The notes: generated from the sequence alone by a model not told the origin. A DNA stretch of 19,299 nt from UBA1138 sp036338615 (GCA_036338615.1 JAYZBT010000117.1:1-19299), one strand, 5' to 3'. Counted from the stretch's first letter, positions 6,945 to 14,619 are shown. Program-made: numbers and translations.

Positions 6945-8243
6945 ATGCACCCTGCCCCACCGTCCAAACGACCGCGAATCTCGCTGCTGATCTTAGCGGT
7001 CCTGATCGCGGCGTGTGCGGACGAGGAGCCCGGGCCCCAGGACGTCGTTCTTCCGTTCGGGACGCTACAAGGGCAGGTGGTCACGGCGGCGCAGGCGACC
7101 TTCGGCGACGTCACTGCGCGCGTAGTCTGGGGGTCGCAAGACATAACCGCCGAAGTTCAGTCCGACGGCACGTTCGACGTCGAGATCCTACACGCGGTGT
7201 CGGGGTTCGGGATGCTCACGATCGAACCCGGGCCGTCCGAGCCCGTGCATCCCGCGTGGGTCCTGTTATCCCCGGGCGACGTCGACGGAGGCCGCGGCAC
7301 GGTGGTGTTGGCTCCCAAGACCTGGACTGCCGAGTCGGGTGCCTACGCGGGCATCGAAGTACCCATCGACCCAGAGCTGGCCGCCGACGGCCGCGTCATG
7401 CCCTCCTTTTGGGGCTTCTTCTTCCCGTTCGTCCAGGACGGCTTTCTTCAGACCGTGACGGACAACACCGAGTGGGCCGCCGCATTCAGGGGGTGGCCGG
7501 AGGGCTCGTTCCCGATTCCTGTGGCACTGGACCGGCTCGGCTCCAACGGAGGCATCGCCGCCGATGATTCAGTGTCGTTTTGGGAACACGTCGAAATGAT
7601 GGAAGCCGCGCTCGGTTGGGACGCGTTCGAGCCGACGCCACTCGAGGACGTGCGCATTCTCGGTGGGACTCGACGGCCTGCTGACGCGATCATCGTCCAG
7701 CTGGATACCACCGTCGCGATTCGCGGTGTCAGCGTGATCAATCCGGCAGACATACGCACCTATTCGCTGGGCGCGGACGCCAGGACTTGGTCGGGCACCA
7801 ATGTTCAGAACATCTCAGTGGTCAGCGCGGACATCACCTACGGCATTGTGCGTCTCGAGAATCAGGAGGCGTTCGCGGATCGCCAACTCGTGATCCACGA
7901 ACTCATGCACGTGCTCGGTGCGGGACACGGATGCAGTTGGGCGTCGGTGCAGACGTATTGTGCGTCGTTGCAGAGCGATGTGCCGACGCCGCCCGATGTC
8001 GCGCACCTCGCCGTCATGATGGAGATGCGCGCCCTGGAGCTCGAGCACGGGAGCCGCTGGGGCCTTCTCGCTTCGGTGTTCGGGCATCGAGTCGTGACGC
8101 TTGGCCTCACGCCGGTAGCCGGCGTCAGCGTCCAGTATGGACCGGCTTCGACGCCTCAGGACTGGATTCGCTCCGGCGGAGGCGTCGTACTTCCTGAAGC
8201 GAAGCAGGTTCTTTCGCGCTTCCGTCGTCGGGACCCTCGCTGA
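6945..8243 (+). CDS. Lipoprotein with metzincin-type zinc protease motif
   Basis: This gene encodes 432 residues. The start ATG at 6945 has AGAGAGG just upstream; the frame is open further upstream but without signal-like sequence. The N-terminus is a lipoprotein signal with lipobox IAAC (Cys24). Residues 38-130 look like a small beta domain (GTLQGQVVTAA, FGDVTARVVWGSQD, DGTFDVEIL), like a carboxypeptidase-regulatory-type sandwich. The second half holds HELMHVLGAGH at 318-328, a full HEXXHXXGXXH motif with zinc ligands His318, His322 and His328 and catalytic Glu319. Met358 or Met359 (VMMEM) could be the Met-turn. Cys330 and Cys339 may form a disulfide. It is probably an extracytoplasmic metallopeptidase, but I cannot match it to a named metzincin family. 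It is divergent from the S9 peptidase and single in its transcript, with a terminator-like hairpin downstream. Confidence 0.75.
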   Translation: MHPAPPSKRPRISLLILAVLIAACADEEPGPQDVVLPFGTLQGQVVTAAQATFGDVTARVVWGSQDITAEVQSDGTFDVEILHAVSGFGMLTIEPGPSEPVHPAWVLLSPGDVDGGRGTVVLAPKTWTAESGAYAGIEVPIDPELAADGRVMPSFWGFFFPFVQDGFLQTVTDNTEWAAAFRGWPEGSFPIPVALDRLGSNGGIAADDSVSFWEHVEMMEAALGWDAFEPTPLEDVRILGGTRRPADAIIVQLDTTVAIRGVSVINPADIRTYSLGADARTWSGTNVQNISVVSADITYGIVRLENQEAFADRQLVIHELMHVLGAGHGCSWASVQTYCASLQSDVPTPPDVAHLAVMMEMRALELEHGSRWGLLASVFGHRVVTLGLTPVAGVSVQYGPASTPQDWIRSGGGVVLPEAKQVLSRFRRRDPR

Positions 8244-8280
8244 GTCCGAGTCGGATCATCACCTCGAGTGGCTACCTCAG

Positions 8281-8299
8281 AGCGAGGCAGAAGCTCGCT
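8281..8299 (+). other. Small hairpin after the metzincin-like gene
   Basis: AGCGAG (8281-8286) and CTCGCT (8294-8299) form a perfect six-pair stem with a seven-base loop, 37 bases after the stop at 8243. No T tract follows, so it is more likely a 3'-end-stabilising structure than a terminator. Confidence 0.3.
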
Positions 8300-8363
8300 T
8301 GAAACCAGAGAGTCATCGCTGGGCGGTGGCCCGAGACGCGGAAGCTATCACGGGACGGCACGT

Positions 8364-8391
8364 GCGAGATTGAGATTCTCTCGCGGGTTTT
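8364..8391 (+). terminator. Probable intrinsic terminator
   Basis: GCGAGA (8364-8369) pairs perfectly with TCTCGC (8379-8384) around a nine-base loop, followed by GGG and TTTT (8388-8391). It lies about 120 bases after the metzincin-like gene and 52 bases before the aminotransferase gene, and would separate their transcripts. A weak promoter for the next gene could overlap it (TTGAGA at 8370, 17 bases, TATTCA at 8393); this is much less sure than the hairpin. Confidence 0.45.
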
Positions 8392-8442
8392 CTATTCATT
8401 CTTAGTCCCCTCCACGCTGACCCGGCCGAAGACACACAGTCC

Positions 8443-9603
8443 GTGTTCAACAAGAGCGAAGACCTCTTCCCCATCAGGCGCGGCCATGTGTACATGGCCC
8501 ACTCCTCCGTGGGTCCGATGTACGGGCCGGCAGCGACGGCTGGCGCGGCCTTCCTTCAGGCGCATTCCGAACAAGGCATGATGATGCGCGTCGACTACGG
8601 GACCGTGCTCACTACGTTCCGCCAGAAAGTCGCCGCCCTTCTCGAAACCAGCCCGAACAACATCGCTTACGTGAGTAACACCGCCGAGGGGACCAACATG
8701 GTCGCCAACGGCTACCCGTTCGAGCCCGGCGATCAGGTCATCAGCTATGTGCACGAGTTCCCGTCGAACCATTACCCGTGGCTGCTCCAACAGAGACGCG
8801 GCGTCGAGTTGGTGTTGTTGGCCGATGTCGATCCATGCGGCGGCTTACCGGAGGGTGGGCCTCGGGGGTGGTCCATGGACGAACTGGAAGCCAAAACCAC
8901 TGACCGGACGCGAGTGATTGCCCTCAGTCACGTCCAGTTCGCGAGCGGGTATGCGGCGGACCTGAGGGAGTTGGGCGACTTCTGCCGCGAGCGCGGCATC
9001 GACTTGGTCATCGACGCCGCTCAGAGCCTGGGCGTGTTGCCGCTCCATCCGGAGGAGTACGGCATCGCCGCGGTCACCGGCTCGACCTGGAAGTGGCTGC
9101 TAGCGTCGCGAGGCGCGGGCATCTTCTATACGACCCCGGACCTGCGCGAGAAGCTGCGCGACACCATGGCCGGCGGCGGGATGATGAAGCATCGCTTGGA
9201 CTACCTGAACCACTCGTGGGACCCCTTCGAGAGCGCGCGCCGCTTCGAGTACAGCACGCTGCCGTGGGAGCATCTGGTCACGCTCGAGACCGTTCTGGAC
9301 GAGGTGTTCCTCAAGTACCTCATGGGCCCCATCGCGCGCGAGGTCTTCAGGCTGCAAGATCGCTTCTTGGCGTTGTTGGATACCGACCGATACGAGCCGT
9401 TGCTCTTCCCCCGTGAGCATCGCTCGGGGATTCTCGCGTTCCGGACGGCCGAGGATCCCAAGTTGGTCAGTAGGGCCCTGGCGGCACATTGCATGGTGAC
9501 GACCACGCAAGGCGGATACCTGCGCGTGGCGCCCCACTTCTACCTCACCGACGAGGACATCAGGCGGGCCGCGGCGGCGTTCAACCAGGTGGGGATCGGG
9601 TAA
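8443..9603 (+). CDS. Class V aminotransferase-fold PLP enzyme
   Basis: This 386-residue cytoplasmic enzyme is of the NifS/kynureninase/isopenicillin-N-epimerase branch of fold-type I PLP enzymes. The Schiff-base lysine is Lys217 in TWKWLL. Asp191 and Gln194 in DAAQSLG contact the PLP ring, His163 in LSHVQFASG stacks near it, and Arg361 (YLRVAPHFYLT) is a likely carboxylate-binding residue. The N-terminal part (GHVYMAHSSVGPM) and the turn SNTAEGTNMVANG match the family. Possible reactions include transamination, epimerisation or desulfuration of an amino acid; the sequence does not decide. GTG at 8443 is the only standard start between the preceding in-frame stop (8371) and the conserved N-terminal region, but no clear Shine-Dalgarno site is seen. 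It lies alone between a terminator-like hairpin and the M15-like peptidase gene. Confidence 0.85.
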   Translation: MFNKSEDLFPIRRGHVYMAHSSVGPMYGPAATAGAAFLQAHSEQGMMMRVDYGTVLTTFRQKVAALLETSPNNIAYVSNTAEGTNMVANGYPFEPGDQVISYVHEFPSNHYPWLLQQRRGVELVLLADVDPCGGLPEGGPRGWSMDELEAKTTDRTRVIALSHVQFASGYAADLRELGDFCRERGIDLVIDAAQSLGVLPLHPEEYGIAAVTGSTWKWLLASRGAGIFYTTPDLREKLRDTMAGGGMMKHRLDYLNHSWDPFESARRFEYSTLPWEHLVTLETVLDEVFLKYLMGPIAREVFRLQDRFLALLDTDRYEPLLFPREHRSGILAFRTAEDPKLVSRALAAHCMVTTTQGGYLRVAPHFYLTDEDIRRAAAAFNQVGIG

Positions 9604-9696
9604 GCGTCCTTTCAGAAAAGGCCCAATTCGGACCCCCGTGGCCGTGCTGCAGGCCCGATAGTGTTGTACGATGACAATGGGTGCCGAGGTCGTTGA

Positions 9697-9708
9697 GGCC
9701 TCGAGGCC
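9697..9708. promoter_or_regulatory. 12-base perfect palindrome upstream of the M15-like gene
   Basis: GGCCTCGAGGCC reads the same on both strands and sits about 70 bases before the likely start at 9776, in a 172-base spacer. A transcription-factor half-site pair is possible, but GC-rich palindromes also occur by chance. A second small hairpin (CCTTT/AAAGG, 9608-9621) follows the aminotransferase stop directly. Confidence 0.2.
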
Positions 9709-9775
9709 GCCGGGCATGACGAGTCACCCGAGGTGGTTACGTATCCGTCGACTACACTGGGGAACCGTCCTGCCG

Positions 9776-10672
9776 ATGTTGCAGCGTATGAAATGGATCG
9801 CCTTCTGCACGGTACTCGCCTTTGGCGTCGTGGGGACCGTGGGCTCATCCTGGGCACTGTTGTCGAGCCCAGAGGGGTCCGCCCAGGCTCGGCCGATCGC
9901 AATGGTTGTGGACGGGAACCACCCCCAGGCCGACCCGAGAGTCCGTGCGTTTGTGGAGGCATATGGCCCACTGATCGACTCGGTGACGTACGGGGACGAC
10001 GACGTGGTTTTCGCCCTGGGCAGCCGACCGATCCACTTCCAGGACGGTCGGATGTTGGAGGAAGGTCGTTTGGATCTCGTGCGCGACTGCGATCCGCTCT
10101 TCTATGACTACTCCCTAGACCCTTTGACTGAACCTCCACCTCTTCCCACCAACGAGAGTCCGGTCTACTGCACAGACGTCTTGGAGAGCCTCTGGGGACG
10201 AACGGAGGCACAGATCCGACTTCACGGTCGTTCGACCACCTTCCACGATCACCGAATGTTACTGAACGACTTCGTGATCGACGCACTCGCTGCCGTCGAG
10301 GGAGACATCCTCGAAGCCGCGGCGGATGACGTGTCCGTGGCTACCTGGATCGATGAACTGAGCATCACCTACTCGTTCATCGACAGGGGGATCGCCGGAT
10401 CATCCACCCGGAGCCACCACTCCTGGGGCATGGCCCTGGACCTCGTGCCCAACTCGTATGGCGGGCGGCACGTCTATTGGCGGTGGAGCCGGGTCTTGGT
10501 CGGCGAGGGATGGCATCGCATTCCCCTGGAGCGCAGGTGGAGCCCTCCGGTGGCCGTCATCGAAATCTTCGAGAGGCACGGCTTCGTGTGGGGCGGGAAG
10601 TGGTCTCACTTCGACGACGTGCACTTCGAGTATCGACCCGAGATCCTTCTCTACAACCGCCTGATCTCTTGA
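9776..10672 (+). CDS. M15-like zinc D,D-/L,D-carboxypeptidase, membrane-anchored or secreted
   Basis: About 298 residues from the ATG at 9776. A hydrophobic N-terminal segment (IAFCTVLAFGVVGTVGSSWALL) after basic residues is a signal peptide or anchor. The C-terminal third carries the M15/VanY-type zinc site: SHHSWGMALD (SxHxxGxAxD; zinc ligands the second His and the Asp), then GGKWSHFDDVHFE, where the last His is the third ligand and HFE closes the site. This fits the peptidoglycan-cutting M15 carboxypeptidase/endopeptidase group with the reaction zone in the periplasm. The middle part has three cysteines and no family I recognise. Start choice is uncertain: ATGs exist at 9671, 9716, 9776 and 9788; the last two directly precede the signal segment, and GGGGAA lies 11 bases before 9776. 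A role in cell-wall turnover is likely; digestion of foreign peptidoglycan is also possible. Confidence 0.78.
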   Translation: MLQRMKWIAFCTVLAFGVVGTVGSSWALLSSPEGSAQARPIAMVVDGNHPQADPRVRAFVEAYGPLIDSVTYGDDDVVFALGSRPIHFQDGRMLEEGRLDLVRDCDPLFYDYSLDPLTEPPPLPTNESPVYCTDVLESLWGRTEAQIRLHGRSTTFHDHRMLLNDFVIDALAAVEGDILEAAADDVSVATWIDELSITYSFIDRGIAGSSTRSHHSWGMALDLVPNSYGGRHVYWRWSRVLVGEGWHRIPLERRWSPPVAVIEIFERHGFVWGGKWSHFDDVHFEYRPEILLYNRLIS

Positions 10673-10710
10673 ATTGAGACGCCGCTGTCTATATTATCGC
10701 TTAACGCGAT
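10669..10710 (+). promoter_or_regulatory. Promoter and overlapping operator of the PadR gene
   Basis: TTGAAT (10669-10674), a 17-base spacer and TATTAT (10692-10697) form a good vegetative-type promoter whose -35 box overlaps the stop codon of the M15-like gene. A perfect inverted repeat ATCGC-TTAAC-GCGAT (10696-10710) covers the end of the -10 box and the expected transcription start. PadR proteins commonly bind such dyads and repress their own genes, so this is a likely autoregulatory operator. The GGAGGG Shine-Dalgarno site at 10720-10725 follows before the ATG at 10732. Confidence 0.6.
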
Positions 10711-10731
10711 CAATACCGACGGAGGGATCGT

Positions 10732-11073
10732 ATGGGCCGAGGCGATCAACTGGCGGCATTCGAACAACTCGTGCTCTTGGCCTTGCTCTCACTGGAGGGA
10801 GACGAGGCGTACGGTATGAACATCCGCCGTGTCCTTCATGAACAAGCGGGTAGCGACGTGTCCGTGCCCACTGTGTATTCCGCCCTGGATCGGCTGGAGT
10901 CCAAGGGGTTCGTGAACTCGCGTCTGGGCCAGGCCACGGCCGAACGGGGGGGGCGGGCCAAGAAGCTCTTCCGCGTAGAACCCGCGGGCATACGTGCCCT
11001 GCAAGAGGTCCGCAAGACATTCGAGGCCATGTGGCAGGTCGGGGGATTGGCGGTTGCACCCAACGATGGGTGA
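10732..11073 (+). CDS. PadR-family transcriptional regulator
   Basis: This 113-residue winged-helix repressor is of the short PadR type. Residues 9-37 form the first helices (EQLVLLALLSLEGDEAYGMN), 43-61 the recognition helix region (VSVPTVYSALDRLESKGFV), and 72-86 the wing (RGGRAKKLFRVEPAG). A short C-terminal helix (about 87-102) serves for dimerisation. The start ATG has a near-perfect Shine-Dalgarno site. Short PadRs with this ending usually stand directly before a MacB/FtsX-type ABC permease gene in Acidobacteria and Gemmatimonadota. Here no permease follows: the next 144 bases hold no supported gene, and the convergent DUF3089 gene comes next. Its own operator overlaps its promoter. Other targets in the window cannot be assigned. 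Confidence 0.9.
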   Translation: MGRGDQLAAFEQLVLLALLSLEGDEAYGMNIRRVLHEQAGSDVSVPTVYSALDRLESKGFVNSRLGQATAERGGRAKKLFRVEPAGIRALQEVRKTFEAMWQVGGLAVAPNDG

Positions 11074-11217
11074 TCCGGCTCCGGACCCGAATGCCGGACC
11101 TACGGGAGGTATGCGAGGCGGGTTTCGCAACCGTGGTCTCGACCCTGGCTGCGCCCGAACTAGTAGCGTGTTTACTGCCGGCACGAGCGCAACCCGCAAA
11201 GATCCGGCCCGCATGCC

Positions 11218-12372
11218 TCACCGCTTCAGATATGCCTTCATCTGCGTGTCGACGATGTCCACCAGATTTCCCATCGAGAGCGACACGTCCACTAAGTGAA
11301 GGCCCCATAACCCGCCGGGCGTGCCCCCGAAGACCAGGTCGCCAGGAATGTCATCGGTGCGGGCATCGGCAGGATCGCCCTGCACGGTGACCTCGAGGTA
11401 AGAGTACCCGTTCTTCTGCACGCACTCGCCTCGAACCAGTCCGGGAGTTTTAACGAACTCGGTTTCGATGGTCTTGGCGGGCTCCGTCCATTGGATGGTC
11501 GACGGAAGCCCCACGATGCTTCTGCCGAAATAGGCCTCGAGCTCACCGGCCCCACCGCCCAACGCGGCGGGATTCGTGCAAGCCGCCACCATGCCCTCTC
11601 CCTCCGCCACACCGAAGAAGGAATCTTGGGGCGGAACGGTAGACCGGAAGCTCATGTAGGTGATCACGCAACCGATCTGGTCGGCCGAGCGACAGAGCGG
11701 TATGTGATCGAATGAACCACCGACGTCCTCGCCCTCCGGCACCGTCACGGTGTTGCCGAGCAGAATCGCTGAAATCATGCGATCCTGAACGGGTCGCCCA
11801 TCGATCTCGGCGGCGATCATGTTCACGAGCACGCCCGTGCCCTGCGAGTGCCCCATCAGTATGACGCCGCGACCGTCGTTGTAGTGCTCGAGGTAGTAGT
11901 GCCACGCATCAACGACGTCGCCGTATCCCACGTTCGCATCCCACTCGATCACTCCGTTCGCGATCGCCACCTGTAGACCGGCGATGGTGACCTGACGGTA
12001 CAGCGGCGTGTAGACGCGACACTTCGAGGCGAACCGAGCCAACTGCGAGCGCACGACGCCGTTCTCTCCAGGTCCCGCCATCATGTCGCTGTCTGGCGTC
12101 TGGTCGCGCGATACGGTCGGGTACACGTAAAAACAATCGATGGGAGCGTCCTCCGCCGCAGACCATGCCTCCGTGGTCAGCGAACCGTCCGCCGCTACGA
12201 CGGTGGCAGTGAGATCGAGCGTGCACGCATCGTCGTGCCCAGGCAGACACAGCCAGCTCGCCGGGTCGCTGTAGTCGTTGACCGCCGACTGGGCGAGAAG
12301 CGGTGGCGTGCTCACGAGGAGAGGCGTGATCGTCAGCACGAGAGCCCGGACATAATGCGCGCGTCGAAGCAT
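11218..12372 (-). CDS. DUF3089 exported alpha/beta-hydrolase
   Basis: This 384-residue protein has a signal peptide (about 1-28, ending PPLLAQS). It matches the DUF3089 family of lipase-like hydrolases: DPASWLCLPG, the CFYVYPTVSRD stretch at 80-90, and TPLYRQVT near 122-129. The nucleophile elbow GHSQG places Ser176 as the catalytic serine; His359 (GLHLVDVSL) is a candidate catalytic His near the end. Several cysteines (42, 50, 80, 118, 227, 235, 265, 317) suit disulfides outside the cytoplasm. The likely activity is ester or lipid hydrolysis in the periplasm, with substrate unknown. The ATG at 12372 has AGGTAGG close upstream. The gene is single, convergent with padR, and preceded by three close hairpins in its leader. 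Confidence 0.85.
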   Translation of the reverse strand: MLRRAHYVRALVLTITPLLVSTPPLLAQSAVNDYSDPASWLCLPGHDDACTLDLTATVVAADGSLTTEAWSAAEDAPIDCFYVYPTVSRDQTPDSDMMAGPGENGVVRSQLARFASKCRVYTPLYRQVTIAGLQVAIANGVIEWDANVGYGDVVDAWHYYLEHYNDGRGVILMGHSQGTGVLVNMIAAEIDGRPVQDRMISAILLGNTVTVPEGEDVGGSFDHIPLCRSADQIGCVITYMSFRSTVPPQDSFFGVAEGEGMVAACTNPAALGGGAGELEAYFGRSIVGLPSTIQWTEPAKTIETEFVKTPGLVRGECVQKNGYSYLEVTVQGDPADARTDDIPGDLVFGGTPGGLWGLHLVDVSLSMGNLVDIVDTQMKAYLKR

Positions 12373-12391
12373 GGTCCTACCTGATCTGACT

Positions 12392-12434
12392 GGGGATCGC
12401 CCCGGACTGTTCCGGAGAACGCCAATGATGGCGT
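12392..12434 (-). promoter_or_regulatory. Row of three tetraloop hairpins in the DUF3089 leader
   Basis: Three perfect inverted repeats, each with a four-base centre, lie almost end to end, 20-62 bases upstream of the DUF3089 start: GGGG-ATCG-CCCC (12392-12403), CCGGA-CTGT-TCCGG (12402-12415) and ACGCCA-ATGA-TGGCGT (12419-12434). The first two share two bases and so exclude each other in full. They could be part of a structured 5' leader or the 3' end of the amidohydrolase transcript. No T tract follows on the minus strand. The rest of 12435-12615 shows nothing I can name. Confidence 0.4.
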
Positions 12435-12615
12435 CTGCATGCTCCTACCGCGACCCAGTCGGCCGGCGACCAGCTCGGCGCGGAGCTACGCAGTCCTGCC
12501 ATTTCCCTGAGCGCGCTTCTCCTTTTCAGGTGCAGCCGCTCATGGCACGCGCGGTCCTCCCTCGGGTACGGGGCGACGTCCGTGTGTACAGAACCGGGGC
12601 GTGGCTGAGCGCCGA

Positions 12616-14373
12616 TTAGCGTCCCCGAGTCTCCGGCCGAATCAAAACCTCGCCAGGCAGGTCCCCCGTGAGTCGCCCAAGGTCCAAGACGGCCCGTCCG
12701 TTAACGAACACGTACTCGATCCCCTCGTTCTCGCCGCCAGGATTCAAGATCGTGGCGTGATCCTGGACGCGGTTGTAGTCGAAGATTACGAGGTCGGCCT
12801 TCTGGCCTACGCGCACGAACCCGCGGTCGCGGAGTCCGATGATCTGAGCTGGCAGTCCCGTGGAAGAGCGCACGAAGAACGGTAGCGAGATCACGCCCTG
12901 TTCCCGGACATAGGTCGCGAGCTTGTGCGGATACGTACCGTAGTACCGCGGGTGCCGGCCAGGGCCGGGCTCCAAAACCACCCCGCCGTCCGTACTGGTC
13001 GCCGTATACTCCTGGCGCATATAACGCTCGACATCATCGGCGTGCCCCGCGATGCCCCGGAAGCGCACGCCGGAGCGCAGCGCCGACCGGCTCTCGAGGG
13101 CGAAGGCGAGCACGAGTTCGACCGGAATCATCTCCCGCTCGACGGCGACCGCCGCGAGCGAGCGCCCTACGAGTGACTCGTCCTCGGGCGAGATCACGAT
13201 GATGTGACGATCGGCTCCGCCCTGTAGTTCGAGGATGTACTCGATGTCCGTCATCAGGGCTTCGCGAAGCAGCGGATCGTCCAGATAGTCCTGGAGATTC
13301 TTCTTCGCGTCGGCCGTCAGCTCCGGCCGACTCAACCCCGGGTCGTCCAGACCCCCGCTCAGGTCCGTGCCGACCGGTGCGTAGTACCAGCGCGGAATCA
13401 CCTCGACCGAGCCACCTCCGAAGGTCTCGTACGGGTATTGGTCGAGGTACACTTCGACGCCTTCCGCGCGGGCGCGGTCGATCGCCATCACGTCGACGGC
13501 CGACTGCCCCCAGGTGGCGGGGCCCTTGGCCTTGATGTGCGAACCGACGACCCGGATGCCCGCTTCCCGTCCGATCCGGATGGTCTCCGCCATCCCGTCG
13601 GTTGCGGTCAGCCTCCACCCCACCGGCCAGGTCGGCGGAGGCGTGTATTGATCGACGATACTCGGCGTCAGCCAAAGCGGGAGAGGGGATTGGCTGCGTT
13701 GGTGCGAGTAGTAGAAACCGTCGTAGTCGGCCACCACGTGCGCCAGAGCGATGATCTCTTCGGTCGTCGAAAAACGGCCGGGCCGATACTCAGGGCCCGC
13801 GCCCAAGCCCCACGCGCCCTGCTCCATACCTCGACGTACTGCGTCGGCCATGCGGCGGATCTCGTCTTCGGTCGCATGACGCTCGTAGTCGTCCCCCATT
13901 ACGAAAGTGCGCACAGTCCCGTGCCCGACCATCGGGACGACGTTGGGCCCGATACCACCTGCACGGTACCCGGAGATCTCGTCCTGTAAGGGCCATGTCG
14001 GATTCCTTCCATCCGGACCGAAGACGAGCGTCGTGATGCCCTGCGCCACCAGGTTGGGCGCGCTCCTCTGCCGAGCGTTTCCAGAGAAGAGCGCCCGATC
14101 GGCGTGGGAATGCATGTCGATGAAGCCTGGTGCGACGAAGAAGCCCGATGCGTCGATCGTCCTCGTGGCCGTAGCACCGCCCAGGGCGCCTACCGCGACG
14201 ATCTCGCCATTGCGCACGCCCACATCCGCTCTGACCGCCGGGTTTCCGGTGCCGTCCAGCACCATACCACCGCGCACGAGTAGATCGAACGCCTGCGCGT
14301 GGAGTTGTGAGGCGGCGAGCAAAAGAGTCGCGGCCGTGCAAAGACACGAGATAGGGAACGGACGGCGACTGAT
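12616..14373 (-). CDS. Exported D-aminoacylase-like amidohydrolase (likely ATC start)
   Basis: About 585 residues: signal peptide (RRPFPISCLCTAATLLLAAS, cleaved near LHAQA), then an amidohydrolase of the N-acyl-D-amino-acid deacylase group. Metal-site elements counted from the chosen start: DMHSHAD (His88, His90), YYSHQR (His223), GSHIKAKG (His279) and STDGG (Asp462), with the closing beta domain KADLVIFD. Characterised D-aminoacylases have GNCG, whose Cys binds zinc, after VAQGITT; here it reads FGPDG, so that Cys is absent. It may act on N-acyl amino acids or isoaspartyl-type peptides in the periplasm. The signal peptide has no ATG, GTG or TTG at its head. AGGAG lies exactly seven bases before ATC (14373-14371), followed by SRRPF, so I place the start there. 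The frame open to 14715 is mostly shadow of the small gene upstream, which ends 17 bases before. Confidence 0.85.
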   Translation of the reverse strand: MSRRPFPISCLCTAATLLLAASQLHAQAFDLLVRGGMVLDGTGNPAVRADVGVRNGEIVAVGALGGATATRTIDASGFFVAPGFIDMHSHADRALFSGNARQRSAPNLVAQGITTLVFGPDGRNPTWPLQDEISGYRAGGIGPNVVPMVGHGTVRTFVMGDDYERHATEDEIRRMADAVRRGMEQGAWGLGAGPEYRPGRFSTTEEIIALAHVVADYDGFYYSHQRSQSPLPLWLTPSIVDQYTPPPTWPVGWRLTATDGMAETIRIGREAGIRVVGSHIKAKGPATWGQSAVDVMAIDRARAEGVEVYLDQYPYETFGGGSVEVIPRWYYAPVGTDLSGGLDDPGLSRPELTADAKKNLQDYLDDPLLREALMTDIEYILELQGGADRHIIVISPEDESLVGRSLAAVAVEREMIPVELVLAFALESRSALRSGVRFRGIAGHADDVERYMRQEYTATSTDGGVVLEPGPGRHPRYYGTYPHKLATYVREQGVISLPFFVRSSTGLPAQIIGLRDRGFVRVGQKADLVIFDYNRVQDHATILNPGGENEGIEYVFVNGRAVLDLGRLTGDLPGEVLIRPETRGR

Positions 14374-14380
14374 GGAAGAA

Positions 14381-14385
14381 CTCCT
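14381..14385 (-). promoter_or_regulatory. Shine-Dalgarno site that sets the amidohydrolase start
   Basis: AGGAG on the minus strand, with a seven-base spacer (TTCTTCC) to ATC at 14373. It lies in the 17-base gap between the stop of the small membrane protein (14391) and the signal peptide of the amidohydrolase. Its ideal spacing points to ATC, or to an ATG miscalled or mutated to ATC, as the initiation codon. Confidence 0.6.
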
Positions 14386-14390
14386 GCGGC

Positions 14391-14613
14391 CTAGCCGGGC
14401 ATTTGCGTTACCGCTGCGAACATGATCGAGTTGAGCAACAGTATCGCGAAACCGTGCCAACGAGAACCGCTCGTGTATTTCTGGACCTTGTTGCCGTATG
14501 CGTCCTTGGCCTTCGACTGGATCAGCATGGCGCCGATGGCGATTCCCAATAGCCCCCCCAATAACCCGAAGAGGTACCCGCAGAAAATCCATGCACCCCC
14601 GAGACCGGTACAT
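14391..14613 (-). CDS. Small two-helix membrane protein, 5' end out of frame
   Basis: The minus-strand frame that ends in TAG at 14391 encodes a glycine-rich helix (AWIFCGYLFGLLGGLLGI), a polar loop (SKAKDAYGNKVQKYTSGS) and a second helix (FAILLLNSIMFAAVTQMPG). This looks like a real membrane hairpin. An in-frame stop (TGA, 14615-14613) precedes it with no ATG or GTG at its head. Two out-of-frame ATGs lie close by. The one at 14613 (MYRSRG) joins the frame if the G5 run around 14596-14600 loses one base; the one at 14620 (MADVPVSG) joins if that run gains one. A homopolymer error or a real frameshift is therefore likely; a TTG within the first helix is the only intact alternative. It stands 17 bases upstream of the amidohydrolase and probably shares its transcript. 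Function unknown. Confidence 0.5.
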
Positions 14614-14619
14614 CAGCCA

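Noticed and set aside
11074..11217. Possible remnant of a permease gene after PadR
   Set aside because: No frame shows a membrane segment or recognisable MacB/FtsX start, so a pseudogene call is not supported.
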